Assembly (NCBI GenBank): GCA_018241425.1
Contig: JAFEDU010000004.1
Coordinates: 248,001-312,000, forward strand
Source: Pseudomonadota bacterium
GTDB taxonomy: Bacteria; Pseudomonadota; Gammaproteobacteria; Steroidobacterales; Steroidobacteraceae
Direction of reading: 5' to 3'
DNA: 64,000 nt
The notes under the pieces are model-generated. The model had not been told where the DNA came from. It worked only from the letters and a program-made list of their open reading frames with translations, and ran no database searches. Positions 8,515 to 20,500 of the stretch are shown here, in pieces. The position numbers and the translations under genes are program-made. Numbering within the stretch: the first letter of the stretch is position 1; the number at the start of each line of letters is the position of its first letter.

Positions 8515-9771
8515 TTACGCTGCGTACACCGGGAAGCGGCGACACAGCTCGACCACCTGCGGGCGTACGCGGTCCACCACGTCGGCGGCCCCGTCGGCAT
8601 CGAGCACCTGGGCGATGAAGTCGGCCACCTGCTCGACCTCGGACTGCTTGAAGCCGCGCGTGGTCGAGGCCGGCGTGCCCAGCCGCAGGCCGCTGGTCAC
8701 CATGGGCGGCCGAGGATCGTTGGGCACGGCGTTCTTGTTGACCGTGATGTTGGCGTGGCCGAGCGCCGCGTCGGCTTCCTTACCCGTGATGTTGCGGCCG
8801 ACGAGACTCAGCAGGAAGAGGTGATTGTCCGTGCCCCCGGAGACGATCTGGAAGCCACGCTGCACCAGCCGTGCCGCCATGGCGCGCGAGTTGGCCAGCA
8901 CCTGCTTCTGGTAGTCCTTGAAATCCGGCTGCAGCGCCTCGAGCAGCGCGACCGCCTTGGCGGCGATCACGTGCATGAGCGGGCCGCCCTGGGTGCCGGG
9001 GAATACCAGCGAGTTGAGCTTCTTGGTGATCTCGTCGTTGGCGCGCGCCAGTATCAGGCCGCCGCGCGGACCGCGCAGCGTCTTGTGCGTCGTGGTCGTC
9101 ACGACGTCGGCGTGCGGGACCGGGTTCGGGTAGATGCCCGCCGCCACGAGGCCCGCGACGTGGGCCATGTCGACCACCAAATAGGCGCCGATGCTCTTGG
9201 CGATCTGCGCGAAGCGCGCCCAGTCGACCACGCGTGAATAGGCGGAGAAGCCGGCGATGATCATCTTCGGCCGATGCTCCTCGGCAAGGCGCTGCACCTG
9301 CTCGTAGTCGATCTCGCCGGTGTCGGGGCGGATGCCGTACTGCGCGGCGCGGTAGAACTTGCCCGAGAAATTGACCTTGGCCCCGTGCGTCAGGTGGCCG
9401 CCATGGTCAAGGCTCATGCCGAGAATGGCGTCGCCGGGCTGCACCAGGGCGAAGTAGGCGGCGGCGTTGGCCTGCGAGCCCGAGTGCGGCTGCACGTTGG
9501 CATAGTCCGCGCCGAACAGCTTCTTGGCACGGTCGATCGCGAGCTGCTCGGCGATGTCCACGTACTCGCAGCCACCGTAGTAGCGCTTGCCCGGGTAGCC
9601 CTCGGCGTACTTGTTGGTGAGGACCGATCCCTGCGCCTCCAGCACCCGGGGGCTGGTGTAGTTCTCGGAGGCGATCAGCTCGACGTGATCCTCCTGGCGC
9701 TGGCGCTCACCGGCAATGGCGCGGGCCAACTCGGGATCGAAGCCTTCGATGGTCATGTTGGTCCGGAACAT
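8515..9771 (-). CDS. glyA: Serine hydroxymethyltransferase GlyA
   Basis: GlyA interconverts serine and glycine while charging tetrahydrofolate with a one-carbon unit; it is PLP-dependent and cytosolic. The PLP lysine is K230 in [14 protein letters not shown]. Other family blocks are [10 protein letters not shown] near 31-40, the glycine-rich YYGGCEYVD near 64-72 and HSGSQANAA near 96-104. Length (418 aa) is normal. It heads the leftward glyA-nrdR-ribD-ribE group. The 130 bases upstream hold a 7-bp GC-rich hairpin (9838-9857) but no riboswitch fold that I recognise. Confidence 0.97.
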   Translation of the reverse strand: MFRTNMTIEGFDPELARAIAGERQRQEDHVELIASENYTSPRVLEAQGSVLTNKYAEGYPGKRYYGGCEYVDIAEQLAIDRAKKLFGADYANVQPHSGSQANAAAYFALVQPGDAILGMSLDHGGHLTHGAKVNFSGKFYRAAQYGIRPDTGEIDYEQVQRLAEEHRPKMIIAGFSAYSRVVDWARFAQIAKSIGAYLVVDMAHVAGLVAAGIYPNPVPHADVVTTTTHKTLRGPRGGLILARANDEITKKLNSLVFPGTQGGPLMHVIAAKAVALLEALQPDFKDYQKQVLANSRAMAARLVQRGFQIVSGGTDNHLFLLSLVGRNITGKEADAALGHANITVNKNAVPNDPRPPMVTSGLRLGTPASTTRGFKQSEVEQVADFIAQVLDADGAADVVDRVRPQVVELCRRFPVYAA

Positions 9772-9900
9772 ATGCGCCGCAGCCTCGGGAATCCGGGAAG
9801 GTGAACGGGGGCGGGATTGTACCGGATCAATGGCTTAGCCGCCCTTGTCCGGGCGGCCCGAAGCCCGGCGGCGGCGCGCCGGGGTACCGAAAGCGACCTG

Positions 9901-10896
9901 TTACAGCAGATTCTCGACCACGGCGTTCCAGCCCTGGGCGATGTTCTGGCGGTTGTAGCCCCCGCCCCCCAGTGCCAGCACCCGGCCGTGGCCGAGCCGG
10001 TCGGCCAGCGCGGCCAAGTCGCGCGCGGCGCGTCCGTGACTGTGCGCCGTCAGTCTCAGGTGCGTGATCGGGTCTCCGCCGAGGCTGTCGGCGCCACACT
10101 GCAGGATCACGAACTGCGGGGCGAACTTCTCCAGGTGCGCGATGACCTGCGGCCAGAGGCGGTCGAACACGCTGTCGTCCGCCCCCGGGGGCAGCGGCAG
10201 GTTGAGCTTCATGCCGGCCGCCGCGCCGCTGCCGATCTCGTCCGCGGCGCCGGTGCCCGGGTACAGGTAACGGCCGTCTTCGTGCAGGTCCGCGAACACC
10301 ACCGCGACGTCGCCCTCGAATGCGTAGAAGACGCCATCGCCATGGTGCGCATCGATGTCCACGTACGCCACGCGCTCAAGACCCGCGAGCTTCAGGCGCT
10401 CGATGGCCACCCCGCAGTCGTTGAAGACGCAGAAGCCGGCCGCGTGATCGCGCGCGGCGTGGTGCAGGCCCGCGATGGGCACGAAGGCGCGCCGGCAGCG
10501 CCCGCCCATGATGGCCTCGGCCGATGCGAGCGTCGCACCGACCACGCCCGCGGCCGCCTCGTAGACGCCCCGGAAGGCGGGCGTGTCGCCGCCGTCGAGG
10601 TAGCCGCTGCCGGTGGCCGAGCGCTCCCGCACGAAGTCGAGGTACTCGGCGGTGTGGAAGCTGCGCAGTTCCTCCTCGGAGGCGATCCGCGGCTCGATGA
10701 CCTGCACGCGGCGGTCGAAGCCGCGGGCGTTGAATTCACGCAGGAAGGCGCTGTGGCGGTCGGGCCCGAACGGATGCCCGTCGCCGAACCCATAGCGGGC
10801 AAGGCGCTCACTTACCACCACGGCCAGGTCAGCGGCCGCGACGTCGCTCTGGTGCGGGGATTCCACGGCGCGGAAGCCTAGCACAGCACCCGGCAT
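9901..10896 (-). CDS. Histone deacetylase family (AcuC/HDAC-like) hydrolase
   Basis: The arginase/deacetylase-fold signature residues are present: GLHHAARDHAAGFCVFND (His dyad), VDIDAHHGDGVFYAF (zinc Asp/His), CGADSLGGDP (second zinc Asp) and GGGGYN (transition-state Tyr). This predicts a zinc-dependent amide hydrolase acting on acetylated protein lysines, as AcuC does, or on acetylpolyamines; the substrate cannot be decided. The start is uncertain: ATG 10896 (331 aa) is chosen, though homologues often begin near VVVSERLARYGFG about 24 residues later, where GTG codons exist. It is divergent from ettA. Confidence 0.85.
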   Translation of the reverse strand: MPGAVLGFRAVESPHQSDVAAADLAVVVSERLARYGFGDGHPFGPDRHSAFLREFNARGFDRRVQVIEPRIASEEELRSFHTAEYLDFVRERSATGSGYLDGGDTPAFRGVYEAAAGVVGATLASAEAIMGGRCRRAFVPIAGLHHAARDHAAGFCVFNDCGVAIERLKLAGLERVAYVDIDAHHGDGVFYAFEGDVAVVFADLHEDGRYLYPGTGAADEIGSGAAAGMKLNLPLPPGADDSVFDRLWPQVIAHLEKFAPQFVILQCGADSLGGDPITHLRLTAHSHGRAARDLAALADRLGHGRVLALGGGGYNRQNIAQGWNAVVENLL

Positions 10897-10940
10897 GGGC
10901 CGCCGCAGGGCCGGTCGGCCCGCAAAGCGGACGCCAACGA

Positions 10941-10946
10941 TATAAT
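10941..10946 (+). promoter_or_regulatory. Predicted sigma70 -10 box upstream of ettA
   Basis: A perfect TATAAT lies 38 bases before the ettA ATG in otherwise GC-rich DNA, giving a leader of about 30 nt. No good -35 hexamer is seen at 16-18 bases upstream. Confidence 0.5.
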
Positions 10947-10984
10947 GAGCCACCCCGCTTGCAGTTACTTACAGTGAATCGCGC

Positions 10985-12658
<1,674 letters not shown>

Positions 12659-12691
12659 AGGCGCGCGGCACCCCGCTTTCGAACCGCAGCC

Positions 12692-15280
12692 GTGTCCGGC
12701 CCCGAGACCCCCCTAAGCCCGCCGGCCGAGGAGCGCGTACTGACGCGATGGCTCGCGCCGCTCGCGGCGCTGCTGGTGTTCGGTGTCGTGGTGCTGATCC
12801 TGCACCACGAGTTCGCCCACCTTCATATCAAGAATGTGTTCGCGCACCTGCACTCGATCCCGCGGCGCCAGGTGCTCGCGGCACTGCTGTTCACCGCGCT
12901 CAGCTACTGGCTGCTGAGCACGTATGAGGTACTGGCGCTGGCCTACCTCAAGCGCGTGATCCCCTACACGCGGATCGTATTCACCTCGTTCATCGCCTAC
13001 TCCTTCGGCCATACGCTCGGATTTGCGGTCTTCACCGGCAGCGCGATCCGCTTCCGCCTGTACGTGACCGCGGGCCTGAGCGCCGTCGACGTGGCGACCG
13101 TAACCGGATTCTGCAGCCTGTCGCTCGGCATCGGGCTCGCCACGATTTCGGGCCTGTCCCTGCTGCTGTCGCCCGCGCACGCGGCCACCGCGCTGCACCT
13201 GCATCACAACTGGTCGCTGCTGGTGGGTGCGGCGCTCCTGTGCGCGGTGGCGGCCTACGCCGCGTGGGCGTGCTTCTCCAGCGCCGCTTTCGAGATCCGC
13301 GGCTGGTCACTGCGGCCACCGGGACTTGCGATCGGCGCCGCACAGATCGGGCTTTCGGTCATCGACCTGTCCCTGAGCAGCGCCGTGCTGTGGGCCCTGC
13401 TGCCGCCGGAGGCGCAGGTGCCGTTCGTGACCTTCCTCGGAGTCTACGCAGCCGCCGTGATCGCGGGGATCGTCAGTCACGTGCCCGGCGGCGTGGGGGT
13501 ATTCGAGGCGGTCGTGCTGCTCACGGTGCCGAACGTGCCGCCGGACGCGATGCTGGGCTCGCTGCTCGCCTACCGCGCCATCTACTACCTGGTGCCGCTG
13601 GTCGTCGGCACTCTGATGTTCGGCGGCAAGGAGCTGGCCGCGCAGGGCGCGCGCTTCGTGTGGGCACAGCAGCTCGCGAACATCTACATCATCCCGGTCG
13701 TGCCGCAGATCGCCGGCGCCCTCACCTTCCTCGCCGGCGCGCTGCTGCTGTTCTCCGGCGCGACGCCGGCGGTCGATGAACGGCTAGCCTACCTCGATCG
13801 CTTCCTGCCGCTCGCGGTAGTGGAGGCCTCGCACCTCGCAGGCAGCATCGCGGGGGTCGGGCTTCTGGTACTGGCACGCGCGCTGTTCCGTCGCGTGCAG
13901 GCGGCCTACCACATCAGCGTCTGGCTCCTGGTCGCCGGCATCGTCGCCTCGCTCCTGAAGGGCCTGGACTTCGAGGAGGCGTCCCTCCTCGCGCTCGTGC
14001 TCGCGGTGCTGCTGCTGGGGAGGCGCGCCTTCTATCGTCCGACGGCAATCGCCTCAGAACGCTTTACGCCCGTGTGGGTGGTCGCCATCACGGGTGTCAT
14101 CGCGATGGCCCTGTGGATCGGCGCGATCTCCAACCGGCACGTCGAGTACAGCCACGAGCTGTGGTGGACCTTCGCCCTCGACGGCAACGCACCGCGCATC
14201 CTGCGCGCCTCGCTGGCCGTGGTGATCCTTGGCGCCACCTACACCCTGTGGAACATGCTGCGTCCGGCGCGGCCGGAACCCGCCGTCGCGGGCCCGGAGG
14301 AACTTGCCCGCGCGCGCGCGCTGATCGTGCAGTCGGACCTCACGGTCGCCAACGCCGCGCTCACCGGCGACAAGCGGCTGCTGTTCTCCGACGCCGGCGA
14401 TGCGTTCGTGATGTACCAGATCGCCGGCCGCAGCTGGATCGCGCTCGGCGACCCGGTGGGCTCGCAGGCGGGCGCCGAGGAACTGGTGTGGCGGCTGCGC
14501 GAGATCTCCGATCACCACGGCGGACAGACCGTCTTCTACCAGGTGTGCGCCGAGCGACTGTCGCTGTACGTCGACCTCGGGCTCGCCGCGCTCAAGATCG
14601 GCGAGGAGGCGCGGGTACCGCTGGAGAGCTTCTCGCTCGAGGGCGCCGCGCGGGCCGACCTGCGCCAGGCGCACCGCCGCGCCCAGCGCGACGGCGCGAC
14701 GTTCGAGGTCGTGCCGTCGTCCGGGGTCGAGGCGCTCATGCCGGTGCTGTCCCGCATCTCGGACGCGTGGCTAGCCAGCAAGTCCACGGGCGAGAAGCGC
14801 TTCTCCGTCGGCGCCTTCTCGCCGGCCTACCTGCGGCAGTTCCCGGTGGCCGTGGTGCGCTCGCAGGGCGTGCCCGCCGCCTTTGCCAACCTGTGGACCA
14901 CCGACACCAGGGCGGAACTGTCGGTCGACCTGATGCGCTTCGACCCGGATGCACCACGCGGCGCGATGGACTACCTGTTCATCGAGCTCATGCTGTGGGG
15001 CCGCGCGCAGGGGTACCGCTGGTTCAACCTCGGCATGGCCCCGCTGTCCGGCCTCGAGGCACACCCGCTGGCGCCGGCCTGGCACCGGGTCGGCAACTTC
15101 ATCTTCAGGCACGGCGAGCACTTCTATAACTTCGAAGGGCTGCGCCGCTACAAGTCCAAGTTCGACCCGGTGTGGGAACCGCGTTACCTGGTGGCGCGCG
15201 GCGGCATGGCGCTGCCGCGCGTGCTCATCGACGTGTCGGTGCTCATCGCCGGAGGCATGAAGGAGCTCTTCGCCCGATGA
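12692..15280 (+). CDS. mprF: MprF-type phosphatidylglycerol lysyl/alanyl-transferase and flippase
   Basis: An 862-residue two-part membrane protein with a GTG start. Roughly residues 15-540 form about 14 hydrophobic segments, including the UPF0104/flippase core (SHVPGGVGVFEAVVL). Residues about 545-850 form the cytosolic DUF2156 aminoacyl-tRNA-dependent synthase (GDPVGS, NLGMAPLSGL, FNFEGLRRYKSKFDP-like blocks). It should make and flip aminoacylated phosphatidylglycerol, lowering surface negative charge; which amino acid is used cannot be read here. Its stop overlaps the start of the acvB-like gene. Confidence 0.93.
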   Translation: MSGPETPLSPPAEERVLTRWLAPLAALLVFGVVVLILHHEFAHLHIKNVFAHLHSIPRRQVLAALLFTALSYWLLSTYEVLALAYLKRVIPYTRIVFTSFIAYSFGHTLGFAVFTGSAIRFRLYVTAGLSAVDVATVTGFCSLSLGIGLATISGLSLLLSPAHAATALHLHHNWSLLVGAALLCAVAAYAAWACFSSAAFEIRGWSLRPPGLAIGAAQIGLSVIDLSLSSAVLWALLPPEAQVPFVTFLGVYAAAVIAGIVSHVPGGVGVFEAVVLLTVPNVPPDAMLGSLLAYRAIYYLVPLVVGTLMFGGKELAAQGARFVWAQQLANIYIIPVVPQIAGALTFLAGALLLFSGATPAVDERLAYLDRFLPLAVVEASHLAGSIAGVGLLVLARALFRRVQAAYHISVWLLVAGIVASLLKGLDFEEASLLALVLAVLLLGRRAFYRPTAIASERFTPVWVVAITGVIAMALWIGAISNRHVEYSHELWWTFALDGNAPRILRASLAVVILGATYTLWNMLRPARPEPAVAGPEELARARALIVQSDLTVANAALTGDKRLLFSDAGDAFVMYQIAGRSWIALGDPVGSQAGAEELVWRLREISDHHGGQTVFYQVCAERLSLYVDLGLAALKIGEEARVPLESFSLEGAARADLRQAHRRAQRDGATFEVVPSSGVEALMPVLSRISDAWLASKSTGEKRFSVGAFSPAYLRQFPVAVVRSQGVPAAFANLWTTDTRAELSVDLMRFDPDAPRGAMDYLFIELMLWGRAQGYRWFNLGMAPLSGLEAHPLAPAWHRVGNFIFRHGEHFYNFEGLRRYKSKFDPVWEPRYLVARGGMALPRVLIDVSVLIAGGMKELFAR

Positions 15281-16746
15281 TCCGATTCATCCGCATTCCG
15301 TCCCTGATGGTCGCTCTCGTGGTCTCGTGTGCGGCCATCGCTGGCCCGGCAGCGCCCCCCAAGGCCGCGGCGCCGGTCGTCGCCGACTCCGCCCACCCCT
15401 CGCACCTGCCGGCCGGCCGCTTCGGCACCGTGAGCGTCTACATACCGCAGGGCAAGCCCAGGAGCGTCGCCATCTTCCTCTCCGGGGACGGCGGCTGGGA
15501 GCTCGGGGTCATCAACATGGCGCATGCGCTCATGGCCACCGGCGCGGTGGTCATCGGGGTCGATATCCGCCAATACCTGGGGAGCCTCGGGAAGGCGGCC
15601 GCACGAGCGGACGCACCGTGCCAGATGATCGCCGCCGACTTCGAGTCGCTCAGCCACCAGGTGCAGAAGCAGATCGGCATGCAGGACTACCTGGTGCCGG
15701 TCCTCGTCGGTTACTCCTCGGGTGCGACCGTGGTGTACGCCGCGCTGGTGCAGTCGCCGGTCGGCACCTTCGCGGGAGCCCTGAGCATGGGTTTCTGCGC
15801 CGATCAGGATTTCTCTGGTGCGAACCTGTGCCCCGGCGCAGGCCTCAAGTACTCGACCAATGCGCAGCATGAGCTGGTCTTCGAGCCCTCCCGCACGCTG
15901 CGCCAGCCGTGGATCGCGTTCCAGGGGCAGAAGGACCAGGTCTGCAGTGCGCCGGCGGCGGATGCCTTCGCCGCCCAAGTGCAGAACGGCAGCATCGTGC
16001 GCCTGCCGCTGGTCGGGCACGGCTTCTCGGTCGAGAAGAACTGGATGCCGCAGTTCAAGGATGCCTACGCACGCCTCGCCACCCGTCCGGAGCCTGCGGC
16101 TGCCGAAAGGCCGGCGGAGATCGGCGACCTGCCCGTAGAAGAGGTGCCCGCGACCGGCAGCTCTCCCGAGTTCGCACTGATCATGACCGGCGACGGGGGC
16201 TGGGCCGGCCTCGACCAGGAACTCGCCGCGCGCCTCGCCGCCCAGGGAGTCCCGACCGTGGGGCTGAACTCGCTCAAGTACTTCTGGAGGCAGAAGACTC
16301 CGGAGGAGGCAGCGCGCGACGTGACGCGCGTGCTGCGACACTACTTCACCGCCTGGAACAAGGAGCGAGTGCTCCTGATCGGCTATTCCTTCGGCGCCGA
16401 CGTACTGCCCTTCGTGGTCAACCGCCTGCCGCCCGAGCTGCGCGCGAAGGTGGCGAGCGTGAGCCTGCTCGGCATCGACTCCAGCGCCTCGTTCGAGATC
16501 AGCATCTCCGACTGGGTGGGGAGCGACGGTGGCGGCAGCCCGACGCGCCCGGAAGTCGCGCGCATCACGGCACTTCCGGTCCTGTGCCTGTACGGCGAGG
16601 GCGAGAAGGACTCGATCTGCCCGGGCCTGAGCGAGCCGGCGATCCGGCGCGAGCAGGTCGGCACCGGGCACCACTTCGGCGGAGAGTACGCAACGCTCGC
16701 CGATCGCATCCTGGCGTTCGCGCGCAACCCGCGCCCCATGACATAA
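15277..16746 (+). CDS. acvB: AcvB/VirJ-family periplasmic protein (predicted aminoacyl-phosphatidylglycerol hydrolase)
   Basis: A 489-residue exported protein: signal peptide about 1-23, then two alpha/beta-hydrolase-like VirJ halves. Each half begins with a GDGGW motif (70-74 and 305-309) and has a GxSxG nucleophile elbow (GYSSG with S147; GYSFG with S371). Agrobacterium AcvB is known to hydrolyse lysyl-phosphatidylglycerol made by the MprF homologue LpiA. Here the ATG overlaps the mprF stop (ATGA), so maker and breaker are translationally coupled. ATG 15277 is chosen since it places the signal peptide at the N-terminus. Confidence 0.9.
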   Translation: MIRFIRIPSLMVALVVSCAAIAGPAAPPKAAAPVVADSAHPSHLPAGRFGTVSVYIPQGKPRSVAIFLSGDGGWELGVINMAHALMATGAVVIGVDIRQYLGSLGKAAARADAPCQMIAADFESLSHQVQKQIGMQDYLVPVLVGYSSGATVVYAALVQSPVGTFAGALSMGFCADQDFSGANLCPGAGLKYSTNAQHELVFEPSRTLRQPWIAFQGQKDQVCSAPAADAFAAQVQNGSIVRLPLVGHGFSVEKNWMPQFKDAYARLATRPEPAAAERPAEIGDLPVEEVPATGSSPEFALIMTGDGGWAGLDQELAARLAAQGVPTVGLNSLKYFWRQKTPEEAARDVTRVLRHYFTAWNKERVLLIGYSFGADVLPFVVNRLPPELRAKVASVSLLGIDSSASFEISISDWVGSDGGGSPTRPEVARITALPVLCLYGEGEKDSICPGLSEPAIRREQVGTGHHFGGEYATLADRILAFARNPRPMT

Positions 16747-16862
16747 CGTGGCCGCCGGCATCCCGCAAGCTCGTGTGGCGGCGCGCGGTGCCGTGCTGGG
16801 GTACCATGCCCCTGCGGGCCGGCAGACATAACAAACACAGCCGGCACGCGAAGCTCACGGCC

Positions 16863-17570
16863 ATGTCGCTCTATATCGATTCCGCCAGCCGGCTGCATCA
16901 CGACACGGAGAAGAACCTCGTCGTGACCTGCCCGAATTGCCAGGCGGTCGCGCACATCACCCCGAGCGCGGTGCCGCGCTTCGAGGACCTGCAGCTGTAC
17001 CGGCCCAAGCAGGCCGGGCTTGTATACCTGTGCGACGCCTGCCACATGCCGATCTTCCTGCGCTTCACCGTGCGTGCGTACGGCGCGGCGCGCGTCGAGC
17101 TATCGCCGCAGTTCACCGAGGTGGAGCGCGCGCGCGAGAAGTTCAGCTTCACTTACATCCCGGAAGAGGTGGAACTGCTGTTCCGCGAGGCCCTCACCTG
17201 CTTCTCGAACGGTGCCTTCAACGGCTTCGCGTCCATGTGCCGGCGTGCCGCGCAGGCGATGTTCACCGATCTCGGTGAGGCCGGACGGCTGCGCCTGTTC
17301 GATGAGCTGAACGAGGTGCGCGAGCTCGCCAGCATCGCGCCCGAGATCTTCACCAAGATGAAGAGCGTGCTGTTCGGCGCCGAGCTCGATGCGCGCGCCG
17401 CGCTACCGCTGCTGGACGGCTACGAGGCCGGCATCATGCTCGAAGTGGTCAAGGACCTCTTCTACGAGGCCTACGTGCGCAAAGGAAAGCTCCAGCAGGC
17501 CATCATGGTGCGCCGGTTCTTCCTCGACGAGACCGGCAGCAACGTCACCCCATTCGTCTCGGCCAGCTGA
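16863..17570 (+). CDS. Zinc-ribbon and DUF4145 domain protein, function unknown
   Basis: A 235-residue soluble protein. The N-terminal third holds two CxxC pairs (C23/C26 and C57/C60) forming a probable zinc ribbon. The C-terminal two thirds are helical and match the DUF4145 pattern (EVELLFREALTCFSNGAFN then CRRAAQAMF), a domain often joined to restriction or defence proteins but also found alone. ATG 16863 is chosen; the open frame continues far upstream in antisense-like sequence with no family likeness. It ends eight bases before the convergent purL. Confidence 0.75.
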   Translation: MSLYIDSASRLHHDTEKNLVVTCPNCQAVAHITPSAVPRFEDLQLYRPKQAGLVYLCDACHMPIFLRFTVRAYGAARVELSPQFTEVERAREKFSFTYIPEEVELLFREALTCFSNGAFNGFASMCRRAAQAMFTDLGEAGRLRLFDELNEVRELASIAPEIFTKMKSVLFGAELDARAALPLLDGYEAGIMLEVVKDLFYEAYVRKGKLQQAIMVRRFFLDETGSNVTPFVSAS

Positions 17571-17578
17571 AGGCCAGG

Positions 17579-20500
17579 CTAGCCGACGAAGCGGCGCGCA
17601 TTGCGGAACAGCCGCATCCAGCCACTGTATTCCCCGACGTCGCGCGGGTGCCAGGAGTTCTGCACGTAGCGGAACGAGCGCTCCGGGTGCGGCATGGTGA
17701 TCGTGACCCGCCCGTCGAGATTGCTGAGCGCTGCCATGCCGAACGGCGTGCCGCTCGGGTTGGCCGGATAACTGCTCGCCGGCGTGCGGTCCTGGTTCAC
17801 GTAGCGCAGCGCCACGAGACCGCTCTGGTTGCAGGCCTCCGCCGCGCCGGCGGAGGGAAACTCCGCGCGTCCCTCGCCGTGCGCGACCGCGATGGGAAGC
17901 AGCGAGCCGCCCATGCCGTCGAACAGCACCGAGGGTGAGCGCAGCACCTCCACCTGGGTGAAGCGTGCCTCGTACTGCTCGCTGCGGTTCTGGACGAAGC
18001 GCGGCCAGTGCGCGGTCCCGGGGATGATCGACTTCAGCGCCGCGAACATCTGGCAGCCGTTGCAGATCCCGAGCGCAAAGGTGTCCACGCGGCCGAAGAA
18101 CCGCTCGAACTCGGCGCGCACCCCGGGGTGGAACAGTATGGACTTCGCCCACCCCTCGCCGGCGCCGAGCACGTCGCCGTAGGAAAACCCGCCGCAGGCG
18201 ACGAGTCCCTTGAACTCGGCGAGCGAGCGCCGCCCGCTGATCAGGTCGGTCATGTGGACATCGTGCGGGGTGAACCCGGCGCGGTCGAAAACTGCCGCGG
18301 TCTCGACCTGGCTGTTCACGCCCTGCTCACGCAGGATCGCGACCGCCGGGCGCAGGCCGCGCGCGATGTAGGGCGCAGCGATGTCATGCTGCGGATCGAA
18401 CGACAGCGCCACCGTGAGGCCGGCCTCCGCCTCCGAGGTGACGGCCGCGTACTCCTCGTCGGCGCATTGCGGGTCGTCGCGCAGGCGCCGCAGGCGCCAG
18501 CTCACCTCCGACCAGGCGCGCTTGAGGTCACCCCAGGATTCGTCAAGGTGGGCGGCCCCGACCCGCATCTGGATGCGCAGGTCGATGACCGGGGCACCCA
18601 GGTACAGCGCCGCCTCGTGCAGGCCGTGGCGCGTCAGGATCTCCAGGAAGGCCGGCTCGTCGCCGGCGAGGATCTGCACGACGATGCCGGGCTCCTCGGC
18701 AAACAACTGTGCGATCGCCGGCCCGCGCGCGGCCGGCAGCGCGATGTCCAGCCCGCAGTGCCCGGCAAACGCCATCTCCACCAGGGTCGCGAACAGGCCG
18801 CCGTCGGCGCGGTCGTGGTAGGCCCGCAGCATGCCGCGCGCGCGCAGCTCGCGCAGCGCCGCCGCCAGCTGCACCAGCCGCTGCGGGACGTCCAGGTCGG
18901 CGCTCGCGCCGCCGCTCATGCCATAGACCTGCGCGAGCGCCGAGCCGCCAAGGCGGCTCTTGCCGTGCGCCAGGTCGATGAGCCACAGCGAGGTGGGCCG
19001 CTCGTCGAGCTGCAGCGCGGGCGTGAGCGTGCGCCGCACGTCGGCAACCCGCGCGAACGCCGATACGATCAGGGACACCGGGGCGACCACGGTGCGTGAC
19101 TCGTCCCCGGCCCGCCATGCGGTGCGCATCGAGAGCGAGTCCTTGCCGACGGGGATCGCGATCCCAAGCTGCGGGCACAGTTCCATGCCGACCGCGCGCA
19201 CCGTCTCGAACAGCGCGGCGTCCTCGCCGGGCTCGCCGCAGGCGGCCATCCAGTTCGCCGAGAGCCGGATGTCACCGAGCGCGGCGATGTCGGCGGCCAG
19301 GATATTGGTGACCGCCTCGGCGACGGCAAGCCGCCCGGAGGCCGGGGCATCGAGCACCGCGACCGGCGTGCGCTCGCCCATGGCCATGGCCTCGCCGGCG
19401 ACGCCCTGGTAGTCGGCGAGCGTGACCGCCACGTCGCTCACCGGCACCTGCCAGGGACCGACGAGCTGGTCGCGGCTGATCATCCCCCCGACCGTGCGGT
19501 CGCCGATGGTGATCAGGAAGGTCTTGTCGGCAACCGCCGGGAGCCGCAGCACCCGGTAGGCTGCCTCCCTGAGATCGATGGGGCGCAGGTCCAGCTCGCG
19601 ATGGGGCGCAGGCGCGCTGCGTGCCTCGCGCGTGAGACGCGGGGGCTTGCCGAGCAGCACCTCGAGGGGCATATCCACCGGATCGTCGTGGAAGAGCGGG
19701 TCGTTCACGACCAGCTGCCCCGAACCGTCGATGGTGCCGATGACTGCGAAGGGGCAGCGCTCGCGCGCGCAGACGGCCGAAAACTGCTCGACGGCGGCGG
19801 CGGCAATCACCACGACGTAGCGCTCCTGCGCCTCGTTGCACCACAGCTCCAGTGGCGACATGCCGCTCTCGGCGCTCGGGATGGCGCGCAGGTCGATGCG
19901 CGCCCCGCGGGCGCTATGGGCGACCGCCTCAGGCACGGCGTTGGACAGCCCGCCGGCGCCAACATCGTGGATGAGGACGATGGGGTTGCGCGAGCCGAGC
20001 GACCAGCAGTGGTCGATCACCTCCTGGGCGCGCCGCTGCAGCTCCGGATTGCCGCGTTGGACGGAGGCAAAATCAAGGTCGGCGCTCGAGCTGCCGCTGC
20101 CCACCGATGAGGCGGCGCCCCCGCCCAGGCCGATGAGCATGGCCGGACCGCCGAGCACCACGATCTTGGCGCCGACCGGCACCTCGGGCTTCTGCACGTG
20201 CGGCCGGCGCACGTTGCCGAGGCCTCCGGCGATCATGATGGGCTTGTGGTAGCCGCGCATGCGCGTCGGCGGATCGCCCTGCGCATGCTGCTCGTAGGTA
20301 CGGAAGTAGCCGCAGATCGCCGGGCGCCCGAACTCGTTGTTGAACGAGGCCGCCCCGATGGGGCCCTCGAGCATGATCTGCAGTGCGGAGGCGATGCGCT
20401 CCGGAGAGCCGAAGTCCTGCTCCCACGGTTGCTCGTACCCGGGGATACGCAGGTTCGACACCGAGAAGCCGGTCAGCCCGGCCTTGGGCTTGGCGCCGCG

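Noticed and set aside
9838..9857. 7-bp hairpin between the deacetylase-like gene and glyA
   Set aside because: No U-tract follows it on the minus strand, and no riboswitch fold is evident before glyA.
15909..16862. Upstream extension of the DUF4145 gene's reading frame
   Set aside because: The extension lies in another frame of the acvB-like gene and has no family likeness; ATG 16863 gives a well-formed protein.
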